From positions 383,155-447,154 of the forward strand of contig CAVONB010000002.1 in NCBI GenBank assembly GCA_963697205.1: a stretch of DNA of 64,000 nucleotides. The letters run 5' to 3'. Below, one piece after another: positions 1-8,320 of this stretch. A model generated the notes under the pieces. That model had not been told where the DNA came from and searched no databases. It saw only the letters and a program-made list of their open reading frames with translations. This DNA comes from CAVONB01 sp963697205. Its GTDB lineage: Bacteria; Pseudomonadota; Alphaproteobacteria; Rhizobiales; Hyphomicrobiaceae. Position numbers and translations under genes: made by a program. The first letter of the stretch is position 1; every line of letters begins with the position of its first letter.

Positions 1-202
1 CCCGGTCGCGCAGCGTATCGGCGCCCATGTGACCCCCGCGAGGTGAAACAGAACGCTGTCCGCGTTCACACCCCGCACTCTTCCACGAACGCGCCTTGGA
101 CCATATTGGCCATTGAGCCTAGATCGAAGACGGCCGCGCCACCTTGAATCCCACGACGTCGGCCACGGTCGGCCGAACGCAGGCACGCGACCGCCACGCC
201 TC

Positions 203-1453
203 TCACGCCGGCGCCGCTGCCAGCGGCGTCTGCCGCGACCGGAAAAGCAGCCAGCCGACGATGACAAGATTGAGCGCGTTCCACACGACACCGTTGAGGA
301 ACGCCCAATGATAAGACCCCGTGGCATCGTAGATCGCGCCCGACACCCATCCCCCCAGCGCCATGCCGAACAGCGTGGCCGAGATGACCAGACCGACGCG
401 GGCGCCCGCCTCCTCCGGCTTGAAGTATTCCCGCACGACGATCGCATACATCGGCACGATGCCCCCCTGGAACAGACCGAACAGCCCCGACACGACATAG
501 AGCGACACGAGCCCGTCGAAAGGTAGGTAGAGCAGCAACGCCACGCCCTGCAGGAACGAGCTGAGCAGCAGCGTCGCCACGCCGCCGATGCGGTCGCAAA
601 TCACGCCCGACAGCAACCGGCTGACGATGCCCAGACCCAGCATCACCGACAGCATTTCCGCGCCACGCGCCGCCCCGTAGCCAAGATCGCTGCAATAGGC
701 CACCAGATGCACCTGCGGCATCGACATGGCCACGCAGCACGCAACGCCCGCACATACGAGCAGCATCTGCAGCGCAAGCGGAGAAACACCGAGATCGCGA
801 GCCGGCGCACGTGCCGCCAGCGCCGAGGCAGCCGTCGGTCGCAGCGCCTCGCCCGCAACGGGCAGCTTGCGCGCCAGACCGAGCGTGAGGGGCAACAGCA
901 TCAGAAAACAGAAGATGCCGTAGCCGATCAGTGTCGCCCGCCAGCCCTCCGTGGAGATGAAGTGCTGCAGGATCGGCGGCCAGATCGTACCCGCAAGATA
1001 ATTGCCTGAAGCGCACACCGTCACCGCGATGCCGCGCCGGCGGCGGAACCAGTGCGAGATGTCGGCCATCAGCGGCGCGAACATCGCCGAGCTGCCGAGC
1101 CCGATGAAGATCCCGTGCGCCAGCGCGTACTGCCACAGCGAGCCCGACAGGCCCGCCGCCACGTAGCCTACCAACAGCGCCACCGCGCCGATACGCACCG
1201 GCACCAGGATGCCGTAGCGGTCCGACAGCCGCCCCATGAAGACGCCGCCGATCCCGAACCCGATCATCGTCAGCGTGTAGGGCAGCGAGGCATCCGCTCG
1301 CGCGACGCCGAACTCCGCCTGCACCGCCGGCAGCGCCACCACCACGGACCACATGCCGGTCGATCCGATCGCCCCGATCGCAAGCGCGGTGACAAGCCGC
1401 AACCACGCCTCGCGGCCGTCGATCGGGTCCTCGCGCAATGCCGTGTCGGCCAT
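203..1453 (-). CDS. MFS transporter, first of a tandem pair
   Basis: This encodes a 416-residue major facilitator superfamily permease with about twelve hydrophobic segments in the inner membrane. The loop between segments 2 and 3 carries the family motif as GRLSDRYG near residue 76. The general layout resembles the monocarboxylate and oxalate/formate antiporter branch, so a small organic anion is a plausible substrate, but the sequence does not identify it. I chose the ATG at 1453. An upstream in-frame ATG at 1501 would add 16 polar residues with no transporter character. The next gene to the right encodes a clear paralogue in the same direction, so the pair probably arose by duplication. 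The family call is secure; the substrate is unknown. Confidence 0.88.
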   Translation of the reverse strand: MADTALREDPIDGREAWLRLVTALAIGAIGSTGMWSVVVALPAVQAEFGVARADASLPYTLTMIGFGIGGVFMGRLSDRYGILVPVRIGAVALLVGYVAAGLSGSLWQYALAHGIFIGLGSSAMFAPLMADISHWFRRRRGIAVTVCASGNYLAGTIWPPILQHFISTEGWRATLIGYGIFCFLMLLPLTLGLARKLPVAGEALRPTAASALAARAPARDLGVSPLALQMLLVCAGVACCVAMSMPQVHLVAYCSDLGYGAARGAEMLSVMLGLGIVSRLLSGVICDRIGGVATLLLSSFLQGVALLLYLPFDGLVSLYVVSGLFGLFQGGIVPMYAIVVREYFKPEEAGARVGLVISATLFGMALGGWVSGAIYDATGSYHWAFLNGVVWNALNLVIVGWLLFRSRQTPLAAAPA

Positions 1454-1516
1454 GTCTCGATGTCCCGCAGTTGCGCGTTGCGACCGTGGAGCAGACCACA
1501 CGGGCCCGTGACGGCC

Positions 1517-2755
1517 TCAGGCCATCGCCAGGCCGCGCGCGCGCCGCGTGTTCCAGATCAGAAAACCGATGATGGCGATGTTGACGAGGTTCCAGCCGAA
1601 GCTGTGCGTGAAGGCCGTGTTGTAGGACCCCGTCGCATCGAAGATCGCCCCCGTCACCCAGCCGCCGAACGCCATGCCCACCAGCGTCGCCATTATGACG
1701 GTGCCGACCCGCTGGCCGGCTTCCCCCGGCGGGAAGTATTCACGCACCACCAGCGTGTACATGGGAATGATGCCACCCATGAACAGGCCGAACAGCGCGG
1801 AGATGACGTAGAGCGAGACGAGCCCGTCGAACGGCAGGAAGAGCAGGAGGATGACCGCCTGCATCGTCGACCCGAACAGCAGCGTCTCCAGCGCCCCGAT
1901 CCGGTCGGCGATGAAGCCCGCCGCGACCCGGCTGACGACGCTCATGAACAACAACAGCGCCAACATCTCCGCACCGCGCGCCGGCCCGTAGCCGAGATCC
2001 CCGCAGTATGCGACGAGATGCACCTGCGGCGTCGCCATCGCCACGCAGCAGCCCACGCCCGCGATCATCAGCAGCACCAACAGCGCGCGCGAGGACAGGT
2101 TGATCGGCCGCGTCTGCCAGGCCGGAGCCCCCACCTGCCGGGCCGTCAACTGCGGGGCGCGCGTGCGAAACGCAAACGCCAGCGGCAGCAACGCGACGAT
2201 CGCGAACAGCCCATACCCGATATGCGTCGCCCGCCAGCCGTCCGTGGCGATGTAGTGCTGCAGGATCGGCGGCCACACCGTCCCCGACAGCGCATTCCCG
2301 CACGCACAGAACGAGACGGCGATGCCGCGATGCTTGTGGAACCAGTGCGAGATGTCGGCCATCAGCGGCGCAAACAGCGCCGACGTGCCGAGCCCGATCA
2401 ACAGCCCGTAGGCCAGCCCATACTCGGTCAGCGTGCGCGCGAACCCCGCCGCCACGTAGCCCACGCTCAGCAGCACGCTGCCGATCACGATCGCCACCAT
2501 CACGCCGAAACGATCCATCACGCGGCCCATCGCGATGCCGCCAACGCCGAAACCGATCATCGCCAGCGTGAACGGCAGCGCGGCCTCCGACCGGCTCGCA
2601 CCGAACTCCGCTTGCACCGCAGGCAGCGCGACCATGTGCGACCACATGCCGGTGCAGCCGACGATGCCCAGCACCAGCGCCGCAGCCAGCCTGAGCCAAG
2701 CCTTGCGGGAATCGATATCCCCGGCCGCCTCCTCGCCGTAACCAACCGTCGCCAC
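1517..2755 (-). CDS. MFS transporter, second of a tandem pair
   Basis: This encodes a 412-residue twelve-segment MFS permease that aligns along its length with the leftward neighbour. Shared features include the TGMWSH/TGMWSV stretch in segment 1, and ADISHWF and PPILQH in the middle. The frame stays open far upstream, into dapE, but that extension is unlike a transporter. I placed the start at the GTG at 2755 because an AAGGAG ribosome-binding site sits eight bases upstream and the protein then begins just before the first membrane segment. The gene lies 63 bases from the upstream MFS gene and 74 bases downstream of dapE, so all three leftward genes could be co-transcribed. The substrate is unknown. 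Confidence 0.87.
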   Translation of the reverse strand: MATVGYGEEAAGDIDSRKAWLRLAAALVLGIVGCTGMWSHMVALPAVQAEFGASRSEAALPFTLAMIGFGVGGIAMGRVMDRFGVMVAIVIGSVLLSVGYVAAGFARTLTEYGLAYGLLIGLGTSALFAPLMADISHWFHKHRGIAVSFCACGNALSGTVWPPILQHYIATDGWRATHIGYGLFAIVALLPLAFAFRTRAPQLTARQVGAPAWQTRPINLSSRALLVLLMIAGVGCCVAMATPQVHLVAYCGDLGYGPARGAEMLALLLFMSVVSRVAAGFIADRIGALETLLFGSTMQAVILLLFLPFDGLVSLYVISALFGLFMGGIIPMYTLVVREYFPPGEAGQRVGTVIMATLVGMAFGGWVTGAIFDATGSYNTAFTHSFGWNLVNIAIIGFLIWNTRRARGLAMA

Positions 2756-2763
2756 CGGGCGCA

Positions 2764-2769
2764 CTCCTT
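2764..2769 (-). promoter_or_regulatory. Ribosome-binding site fixing the GTG start at 2755
   Basis: The leftward strand reads AAGGAG eight bases before the GTG at 2755. It is the only good Shine-Dalgarno match near the beginning of the transporter domain, and it separates the real gene from a long in-frame extension overlapping dapE. Confidence 0.7.
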
Positions 2770-2829
2770 CGTTGCCGGGATCGTCTGCTCGGCGGATCCC
2801 TCCACCGGTCGCAATAGTAACTGCTGGCT

Positions 2830-4011
2830 TCAGCGCGCGAAGTAGCGCGCGATGAAGTCCTGGTAGATTTCGGTGAGGCGAATGAGATCCTCCACCGCCA
2901 CGCGCTCGTCGACCGAATGGATCGTCTGGTTGACGAGGCCGAATTCGATCACCGGGCATGTATCCTTGATGAAGCGAGCATCCGACGTGCCCCCGCCCGT
3001 CGAAAGATTGGGCGTGCGACCGGTCACCTTCGCCACCGCTCCGCGCATGATGTCGACCAGCGGACCGGGCTCGGTCACGAACACGTCGCCCGTGCTCGAG
3101 AAGCTCAGCGCAAAGCGCGCGCCCCCGCATGCCGCCGCCGCCGCATCGCAGCGCGTCCTGACCCACGCTTCCAGCCTCGCCCGCGTCCAGCTGTCGTTGT
3201 AGCGCATGTTGAATTTCGCGCGCGCTTCACCCGGGATCACGTTCGTCGCAGTGTTCGGCACCGAGATCACGGTCACCTCCAGGCTCGACGGCTCGAAGTG
3301 CGCCGTGCCGTGATCGAGCCGCTGCGACGACAACGCCGTGATGAACTGCGCGAGCTTCGGCACGGGATTGTCGGCCAGCTGCGGGTAGGCGGAGTGCCCC
3401 TGCTTGCCCGCCACCACAATTTCGGCGTTGAGCGAGCCGCGCCGGCCGATCTTGATGTCGTCGCCCAGCGCCTTGGGATTGGACGGCTCCCCCAGGATGC
3501 AGTCGTCGATGCGCTCCTGCCGCTCCATCAGCCAGCCGAGCACCTTGGCCGTCCCGTTGATCGAAGGGCCTTCCTCGTCACCCGTGATCAGCAGCGAGAT
3601 CGCCCCCTTGGACAGGCCCGGCCCCGCGATATGGCGCAGCGCAGCTGCGACGAAGCACGCGATCGCCCCCTTCATGTCGACCGCCCCCCGGCCCCAAAGG
3701 AAACCGTCGCGGATCTCCGCGCCGAACGGCGGCGCCGTCCACGCCGCCTCGTTGCCGGCGGGCACGACGTCGGTATGGCCCGCAAAGCACAGATTGCGGC
3801 CCGGCTGCCCGCCCGGCGGCGTGTAGCGGGCATAAAGGTTTTCCACGTCCGGCGTGTCCGGCGCGGAAAACGTCATGCGGTGGCATTCGAAGCCCGCCGG
3901 CTCCAGCACCGATTGCAGGACACTCAGCGCGCCCCCCTCCTCCGGCGTGACCGAAGGACAGCGCACCAGCGCTTGCGTCAGGGCGACGGGATCTGCGTCG
4001 TGGGATGTCAT
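2830..4011 (-). CDS. dapE: Succinyl-diaminopimelate desuccinylase
   Basis: This 393-residue M20-family enzyme hydrolyses N-succinyl-LL-diaminopimelate to diaminopimelate and succinate in lysine and peptidoglycan precursor synthesis. Metal ligands and catalytic residues are visible: H79 in FAGHTDVVP, D112 in GRGAVDMKG, and the E146-E147 pair in TGDEEGPS. The lid and dimerisation region follows, and a TPHS-like histidine lies near the C-terminus in NQTIHSVDE. I chose the ATG at 4011 rather than the earlier in-frame start at 4140, because the extra 43 residues are unlike DapE. Length is close to the usual 375-385. dapD of the same pathway lies 5 kb to the right, also leftward, but unrelated genes separate the two. 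Confidence 0.95.
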   Translation of the reverse strand: MTSHDADPVALTQALVRCPSVTPEEGGALSVLQSVLEPAGFECHRMTFSAPDTPDVENLYARYTPPGGQPGRNLCFAGHTDVVPAGNEAAWTAPPFGAEIRDGFLWGRGAVDMKGAIACFVAAALRHIAGPGLSKGAISLLITGDEEGPSINGTAKVLGWLMERQERIDDCILGEPSNPKALGDDIKIGRRGSLNAEIVVAGKQGHSAYPQLADNPVPKLAQFITALSSQRLDHGTAHFEPSSLEVTVISVPNTATNVIPGEARAKFNMRYNDSWTRARLEAWVRTRCDAAAAACGGARFALSFSSTGDVFVTEPGPLVDIMRGAVAKVTGRTPNLSTGGGTSDARFIKDTCPVIEFGLVNQTIHSVDERVAVEDLIRLTEIYQDFIARYFAR

Positions 4012-4105
4012 GGCGGGCGGCGCGGGCTCTCTGGGGTGATCTGGGGGCAACAAAAAACCAAGGTCGGTGCCGGACACTAGAACCACTCGGCTATCCGGGA
4101 AAGCC

Positions 4106-4852
4106 TCACCCGCCGCGACCCACCTCTGCCGCCGGCGCACGCGTCGCCGCCGCCTCGCCCAACCGGGCCGACTGGACGAGCGTGATCTTCTGCCAGATCT
4201 TGGACGACAGGCTGGTCGTCAGCCGCTCGATATCGTTGACGGCGTCGATCACCTGCACGTCGGTCGAGCTCTGCACATAGAGCGCGGCGACCTTGGCCGT
4301 CAGCGACAAGAGCTCCGAGCAATAGTCGAGGTAACGCGTCAGCTCGAACGGCGTCATGGTGCGCTGCGGCGAATGCGCCGTCGCCGGACCGCCTTCGATC
4401 ACCACGCTCGGATCCTTGGTCAGCTGATGCATGTCGATCACATGGATGATCGCCCTGAGCTCGTGCAGGTGCCGGAGCGCGGCGGCCCGCTTCAGCCGGC
4501 TCTCCAGCGTCACCAGGAACAGCACGGCGGCACCGACGACGATCGCGAGGTTCACTGCGGCCTCGATGCCCTGCATCATGCCGAACAGCTCCGTGCTCGC
4601 CCCCTCGATCTTCAGCCGGGCGACCACGGTCGCCAGCAGCGCCACGCCCGCCGCGATCACCAGCCCCGAAGCGATCCGCAGGCCGATGTTAGGCCGCGTG
4701 ATATCTGCGATCCGCGACTGCGCGGCCTGGGCAACCCCGATCAGTTCGCGCGCGACCTTGCGCAGTCCGGCCTCGGGAAACCGCTCCCCGATCCGCTCCT
4801 CCAGCGTCGCGACGGTGCCGATGATCATTTCTGGATCGAGCGCGCGATACAT
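4106..4852 (-). CDS. Hypothetical two-segment membrane protein
   Basis: I do not recognise this family. From the ATG at 4852 it is 248 residues. A soluble N-terminal helix-rich region of about 60 residues is followed by two hydrophobic segments (around residues 60-82 and 100-120), then a long cytosolic helical region ending in a basic, alanine-rich tail. The frame extends upstream to 5164, but that part is arginine- and glycine-rich low-complexity sequence containing short GTCGGC repeats, which argues against it being coding. The gene lies 94 bases upstream of dapE in the same direction. No catalytic motif is evident. A membrane-bound structural or signalling role is possible but cannot be supported. 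Confidence 0.65.
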   Translation of the reverse strand: MYRALDPEMIIGTVATLEERIGERFPEAGLRKVARELIGVAQAAQSRIADITRPNIGLRIASGLVIAAGVALLATVVARLKIEGASTELFGMMQGIEAAVNLAIVVGAAVLFLVTLESRLKRAAALRHLHELRAIIHVIDMHQLTKDPSVVIEGGPATAHSPQRTMTPFELTRYLDYCSELLSLTAKVAALYVQSSTDVQVIDAVNDIERLTTSLSSKIWQKITLVQSARLGEAAATRAPAAEVGRGG

Positions 4853-5176
4853 ACCGAGGCTGCCTGTCCCAAACCTGCCGTCCTGCGCCGCCGATCGGCG
4901 TCGGCGGTCGGCGTCGGCGTCGGCGCCAACCGGATCGATCTGGTCAAATCTATAGCACGTCAGACCTCGATGGAATCCAAGCCGACAGGCCGCAACACGG
5001 GCCCGGCCGCCCCCTAAAGAGACGCCACGTGCCGCGAAAGCGAACCGATGGGCCTTCTCCCGACCGCGCAGCGGTCGAGGCCGCAAGGCGGCCCGGCCGA
5101 ACAGGCCGGCCCCGCGGAAGCGCTGCGCGCCGTGAGCGAAAAACAAAACAGTGTTTCGACGCAAGTCGGAAACACA

Positions 5177-5740
5177 CTAAGGCGAGCCCAAGGTCGCCCC
5201 GCCCGCCGCCCGTGGACGCCCGGCGCGCGAGGCACCTCCGCCAACGGACTGGGACGTCGCAGCGGTCCCTTGCACGGCATCGTCCTCGCCTTCGGTGCGC
5301 CGCGGCGGCGGTGCGGCCGGCACGCGCTCGTCACCGCGCGCAAGCCCAGGCATCAGGCCGAGCTCGATCAGCGCCCACAGCGTCAGGACGAGGCTGATGA
5401 AGCTCGCCGCGTGCGGCCACGGCGCCGAGACGCCCTGCCCCCGCAGCAGGACGGCGATCGCCTCCGCCGTCAGCGGTCCGGCGATGAAGGGCACCAGCCA
5501 CAGCGCCGAACGGCCGCGATCGCGCAACCGCCGCAGCGCCGCCATCCAGGCGATCACCAAGGCCGTGATCCAGACCACGCCGTGCCAGAAGCCACGGCTC
5601 GCGCCCAGCGCCGAGGGCCCGAGGTTCTGCTCCACGAATGTCGAAAGCGCCAGCGCGCCGGACACGACGAAGGCCAGGCTCAACCAGAACATCAAACGGC
5701 CGATCCTCGGCCCCTGGCTAGCGTCGTAAGTCGTCGCCAT
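5177..5740 (-). CDS. DUF805-family membrane protein
   Basis: This encodes a 187-residue protein with four hydrophobic segments, resembling the DUF805 (YhaH-like) family. Characteristic stretches are RIGRLMFW at the start of segment 1, the polar RRLRDRGRSALW loop between segments 2 and 3, and ELGLMPGLARGDE after segment 4. The C-terminal 45 residues are a proline-, glycine- and alanine-rich tail that looks disordered. The function of this family is unknown. I used the ATG at 5740; a longer frame to 5959 adds charged low-complexity residues before the conserved start. It is divergent from the BLUF gene, with about 280 bases between them. Confidence 0.75.
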   Translation of the reverse strand: MATTYDASQGPRIGRLMFWLSLAFVVSGALALSTFVEQNLGPSALGASRGFWHGVVWITALVIAWMAALRRLRDRGRSALWLVPFIAGPLTAEAIAVLLRGQGVSAPWPHAASFISLVLTLWALIELGLMPGLARGDERVPAAPPPRRTEGEDDAVQGTAATSQSVGGGASRAGRPRAAGGATLGSP

Positions 5741-6020
5741 CCTGCCGCCTGCTCCCTTGCGCTGTCGTTGACGTGCGACAGAATCCCCGCTGATCCCTCG
5801 AGCGTCAATCTTGAAATGGCCCGATGCACCAACCGCGAGGGGAAAACAGTCTTGGCGCGGCGACATGGGGCGACGCGCGCGGGGGACATACGATCGACAG
5901 TCTGAGCCAAGCGCGCGTCGATGTCGTATAAGCACCAGGCGCGCAGGCCGCGCGCACATATGGCGCCAGCCGCGGCCGATGACGCCGCGACCACCGAATC
6001 GACGAGGCCTAAGGAGCCCA

Positions 6021-6455
6021 ATGTTCTACATCGTCTACGTCAGCGAAGCGAAGAAGCCCATGAGCGAGGCCGAGCTCGCCGGCATCTTGCGCAAGAGCCG
6101 CGAGAAGAACACCGCCGCCGGGATCAGCGGACTGCTGATCTACAAGTACGCGCCACGCTACGACCAGGGCAGCTTCCTGCAGCTCCTCGAAGGCGACGAG
6201 GCCGCCGTTCGCGCGACCTACGCCCGCATCGTCGCCGACAAGCGCCACCACACCAAGATCATCCTGGAACAGGGCGACGCCCCCGAGCGCCAATTCCCCG
6301 ACTGGTCGATGGGCTTTAAGAACGTCACCCCGGCCGGCATCGCCGCGCTCCCCGGCTTCGCCGACATCGCCGACGAGGCCTTCGACAGCCCCGCCTTCCG
6401 CAATCGCGTCCAGTCCGCCGTCGAGCTAATGCGCTTTTTCTACGAATCCGACTGA
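6021..6455 (+). CDS. Stand-alone BLUF-domain blue-light photoreceptor
   Basis: This 144-residue protein is essentially one BLUF domain, a flavin-binding blue-light sensor. The residues of the light-driven hydrogen-bond switch are present: Tyr6 in YVS, Asn30 in REKN, and Gln54 in FLQLLEGD. Trp95 and Met97 lie in the DWSMGF strand. A short insertion (about residues 43-49) separates the Tyr/Asn half from the Gln strand. An AAGGAG sits four bases before the ATG at 6021, which excludes the upstream in-frame extension. There is no output domain, so it must act through a partner. It lies between a divergent DUF805 gene and the phn operon, with no evident effector next to it. The family call is secure; the signalling role is unknown. 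Confidence 0.9.
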   Translation: MFYIVYVSEAKKPMSEAELAGILRKSREKNTAAGISGLLIYKYAPRYDQGSFLQLLEGDEAAVRATYARIVADKRHHTKIILEQGDAPERQFPDWSMGFKNVTPAGIAALPGFADIADEAFDSPAFRNRVQSAVELMRFFYESD

Positions 6456-6539
6456 AACGTCGCCTGACTGATCGATTCCCGCGTCAGGCGCCTCCCCCCT
6501 GCCCGCGGCCGCCCGCGTGCTGCTGCCCCGATCGCGCCC

Positions 6540-6569
6540 GCATCAATCTTTGTTGATCCCAGTTGATGC
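6540..6569. promoter_or_regulatory. Inverted repeat upstream of phnD
   Basis: The arms GCATCAA (6540-6546) and TTGATGC (6563-6569) form a perfect seven-base inverted repeat with a further TTGAT half-site (6553-6557) between them. It lies 62 bases before the phnD start, the position expected of an operator or a conserved promoter element. The binding protein is unknown. Confidence 0.35.
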
Positions 6570-6630
6570 CGTCCCGGCGCCATCGGCTGCTAGGAGACGT
6601 CTCCGTCAGGTCCATGGAGCCACACAAAGC

Positions 6631-7512
6631 ATGCGTTCCCTCTCAAGTCTTGCCCTGCGCTTGTCAACCCTAGCCGTGGCGCTCGGTGCCGGCACCGCAT
6701 CCACCTCAGCCCAGAACAAGCTGCGCTTCGCCGTTGGTCCCTTCCAGCCGACCGCGACCGACACCCGCAAAGCCTATGAGCCGTTCTTCAAGCACATCGC
6801 CGACGCGCTTGGAAAACCCTATGAGCTGGCCGTCACTACCGATTGGGCCGGCATCGCCGTGGCGCTCGCCAACAAGCAGGCCGACATCGCCTGGATGGGG
6901 CCGTGGGGCTACGTGCTCTCCCATGCGGAAGGCGGCGCGCAGGCGATCGCTACAGTCAAATACCAGGGCAAGCCGAGTTACCACTCGATCATCGTCGCCC
7001 GTCCCGACATCAGCATCGCCAAGTGGCCCCAGGACGCCAAGGGCATGAGGCTGTCGCTCGCCGACGTCGGCTCCACCTCGGGATGGCTGGTGCCCACCCA
7101 CTACTTCAAGACGCAGGGCATCGACCCCAAGGCTTTCTTCAAGTACCGCGACGGCGCCTCCCACGCCGCCCAGATCCTCTCCGTCGTCAACGGCCAGGTC
7201 GATCTCGCCTCCGACTACGACCGCAACATGAACAGCCTGGTGGATCGCGGCACGATCAAATCGAGCCAGTTCGCCGTCGTCTGGAAATCCGACCCGCTAC
7301 CCAACGACCCTCTGGTCGTGCGAGAGGGCTTCGACGCGACATTGGCCAAAAAGGTACAGGACGCCGTGCTCGCGATCTCCGAGGCACAGGCACAGAAGTT
7401 AATGCCGAAAAATTACACCGGCTGGGTCGCCGCCAACCACGCCAGCTACAAGCTGATCGAGGACGCCGGCATCGCCGTCGGCCGCATCAAACCCAAGATG
7501 GCCACGAAGTAG
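6631..7512 (+). CDS. phnD: Phosphonate-type ABC transporter, periplasmic binding protein
   Basis: This encodes a 293-residue PhnD-family solute-binding protein. The first 26 residues form a signal peptide ending around STSAQ, so the mature protein should be periplasmic. Family hallmarks include RFAVGPFQPT at the mature N-terminus, the AWMGPWGY segment, and DVGSTSGWLVP, which in this family lines the ligand pocket. An in-frame upstream extension from 6517 was rejected because it precedes the signal peptide. phnE begins eight bases after the stop and phnC overlaps phnE, so the three form one operon. No C-P lyase genes are nearby, so the natural ligand could be a phosphonate, phosphite or a related oxyanion. 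Confidence 0.9.
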   Translation: MRSLSSLALRLSTLAVALGAGTASTSAQNKLRFAVGPFQPTATDTRKAYEPFFKHIADALGKPYELAVTTDWAGIAVALANKQADIAWMGPWGYVLSHAEGGAQAIATVKYQGKPSYHSIIVARPDISIAKWPQDAKGMRLSLADVGSTSGWLVPTHYFKTQGIDPKAFFKYRDGASHAAQILSVVNGQVDLASDYDRNMNSLVDRGTIKSSQFAVVWKSDPLPNDPLVVREGFDATLAKKVQDAVLAISEAQAQKLMPKNYTGWVAANHASYKLIEDAGIAVGRIKPKMATK

Positions 7513-7519
7513 CCGATCC

Positions 7520-8320
7520 GTGCACGGCACCCTGCCTCAAACCATACGTCCATCGCGCAGTCCCGGCGAGTGCTTGCGCTTTGCCGGGCTTCTCGCGCTG
7601 GCCGCCGCAGCCTACGTCGTCTGCCTGCACGTCGCCGACGTCAGTCCAGCGCGCCTGTGGGAGGGCTTGCCGCGACTGGGCGCGTGGCTTGCGCGCGCTT
7701 GGCCACCCGACCTGTCCGAACTCGCCACCCTCTCTTATCGGGCCACCGAGACGGTGGCCATGGGAACCGTCGGCACTTCGTTCGGCGTTCTGATCGCACT
7801 TCCACTGTGCCTGCTCGCCGCCACCAACGTCACCCCGTCGCGCTGGCTCTACTATCCCGCCCGCACCCTTCTCAACGCCCTGCGCGGCATCAATTCCTTC
7901 GTCTTCGCCCTGATCTTCGTCGCCGCCGTCGGCCTCGGCCCCTTCGCCGGAGTGCTCGGTGTGGCCCTGCATGCCGCAGGCTCGATCGCCAAGCTGTGGG
8001 CAGAAACCATCGAGACCGCCGAGCCCGGCCCTATAGAAGCGGTGACCATGACCGGGGCAGGCCGACTCAAGACGATCCGCTATGCCCTGGTCCCGGACGT
8101 GCTGCCGAGCCTCGCCTCTCACACGCTCTATTTCTGGGAATGGAGCGTGCGCGCATCCACGGTGCTCGGCGTGGTCGGCGCTGGTGGCATCGGTCAGGAA
8201 CTGAAGAACAGCGTAGACCTGCTGCTCTTCGATCGCGTCTTCACGATTCTGGTTCTGGTTCTGCTCATGGTCACCGCCATCGACGCCATCAGCGCCTGGC
8301 TGCGCCGGAGGCTCGTATGA
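7520..8320 (+). CDS. phnE: Phosphonate-type ABC transporter, permease
   Basis: This encodes a 266-residue integral membrane permease of the PhnE type with about six hydrophobic segments. The cytoplasmic coupling helix region reads EAVTMTGAGRLKTIRYALVP, matching the EAA-loop pattern that docks to the ATPase. GAGGIGQEL near residue 220 is typical of PhnE and MetI-like permeases. It starts with GTG eight bases after the phnD stop and ends with an ATGA overlap into phnC. Only one permease gene is present, so the transporter is presumably a homodimer of this subunit. Confidence 0.9.
   Translation: MHGTLPQTIRPSRSPGECLRFAGLLALAAAAYVVCLHVADVSPARLWEGLPRLGAWLARAWPPDLSELATLSYRATETVAMGTVGTSFGVLIALPLCLLAATNVTPSRWLYYPARTLLNALRGINSFVFALIFVAAVGLGPFAGVLGVALHAAGSIAKLWAETIETAEPGPIEAVTMTGAGRLKTIRYALVPDVLPSLASHTLYFWEWSVRASTVLGVVGAGGIGQELKNSVDLLLFDRVFTILVLVLLMVTAIDAISAWLRRRLV

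Noticed and set aside
1..28. Possible start of a leftward gene (ATG at 28, MGADTLRDR) running off the left edge
   Set aside because: Only nine codons are visible, too few to support a gene or a product.
64..1499. Long rightward and leftward frames opposite or shifted from the MFS, dapE, pepP, sdhA and RTX genes
   Set aside because: They are arginine-, alanine- and histidine-rich shadows typical of high-GC DNA and show no domain.
2756..3166. N-terminal extension of the second MFS transporter
   Set aside because: It lies mostly inside dapE on the same strand, is unlike a transporter, and a good ribosome-binding site marks the GTG at 2755.
4853..5164. N-terminal extension of the hypothetical protein at 4106-4852, with GTCGGC-type repeats near 4890-4925
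   Set aside because: It is low-complexity arginine- and glycine-rich sequence with repeat character; the domain begins at the ATG at 4852.
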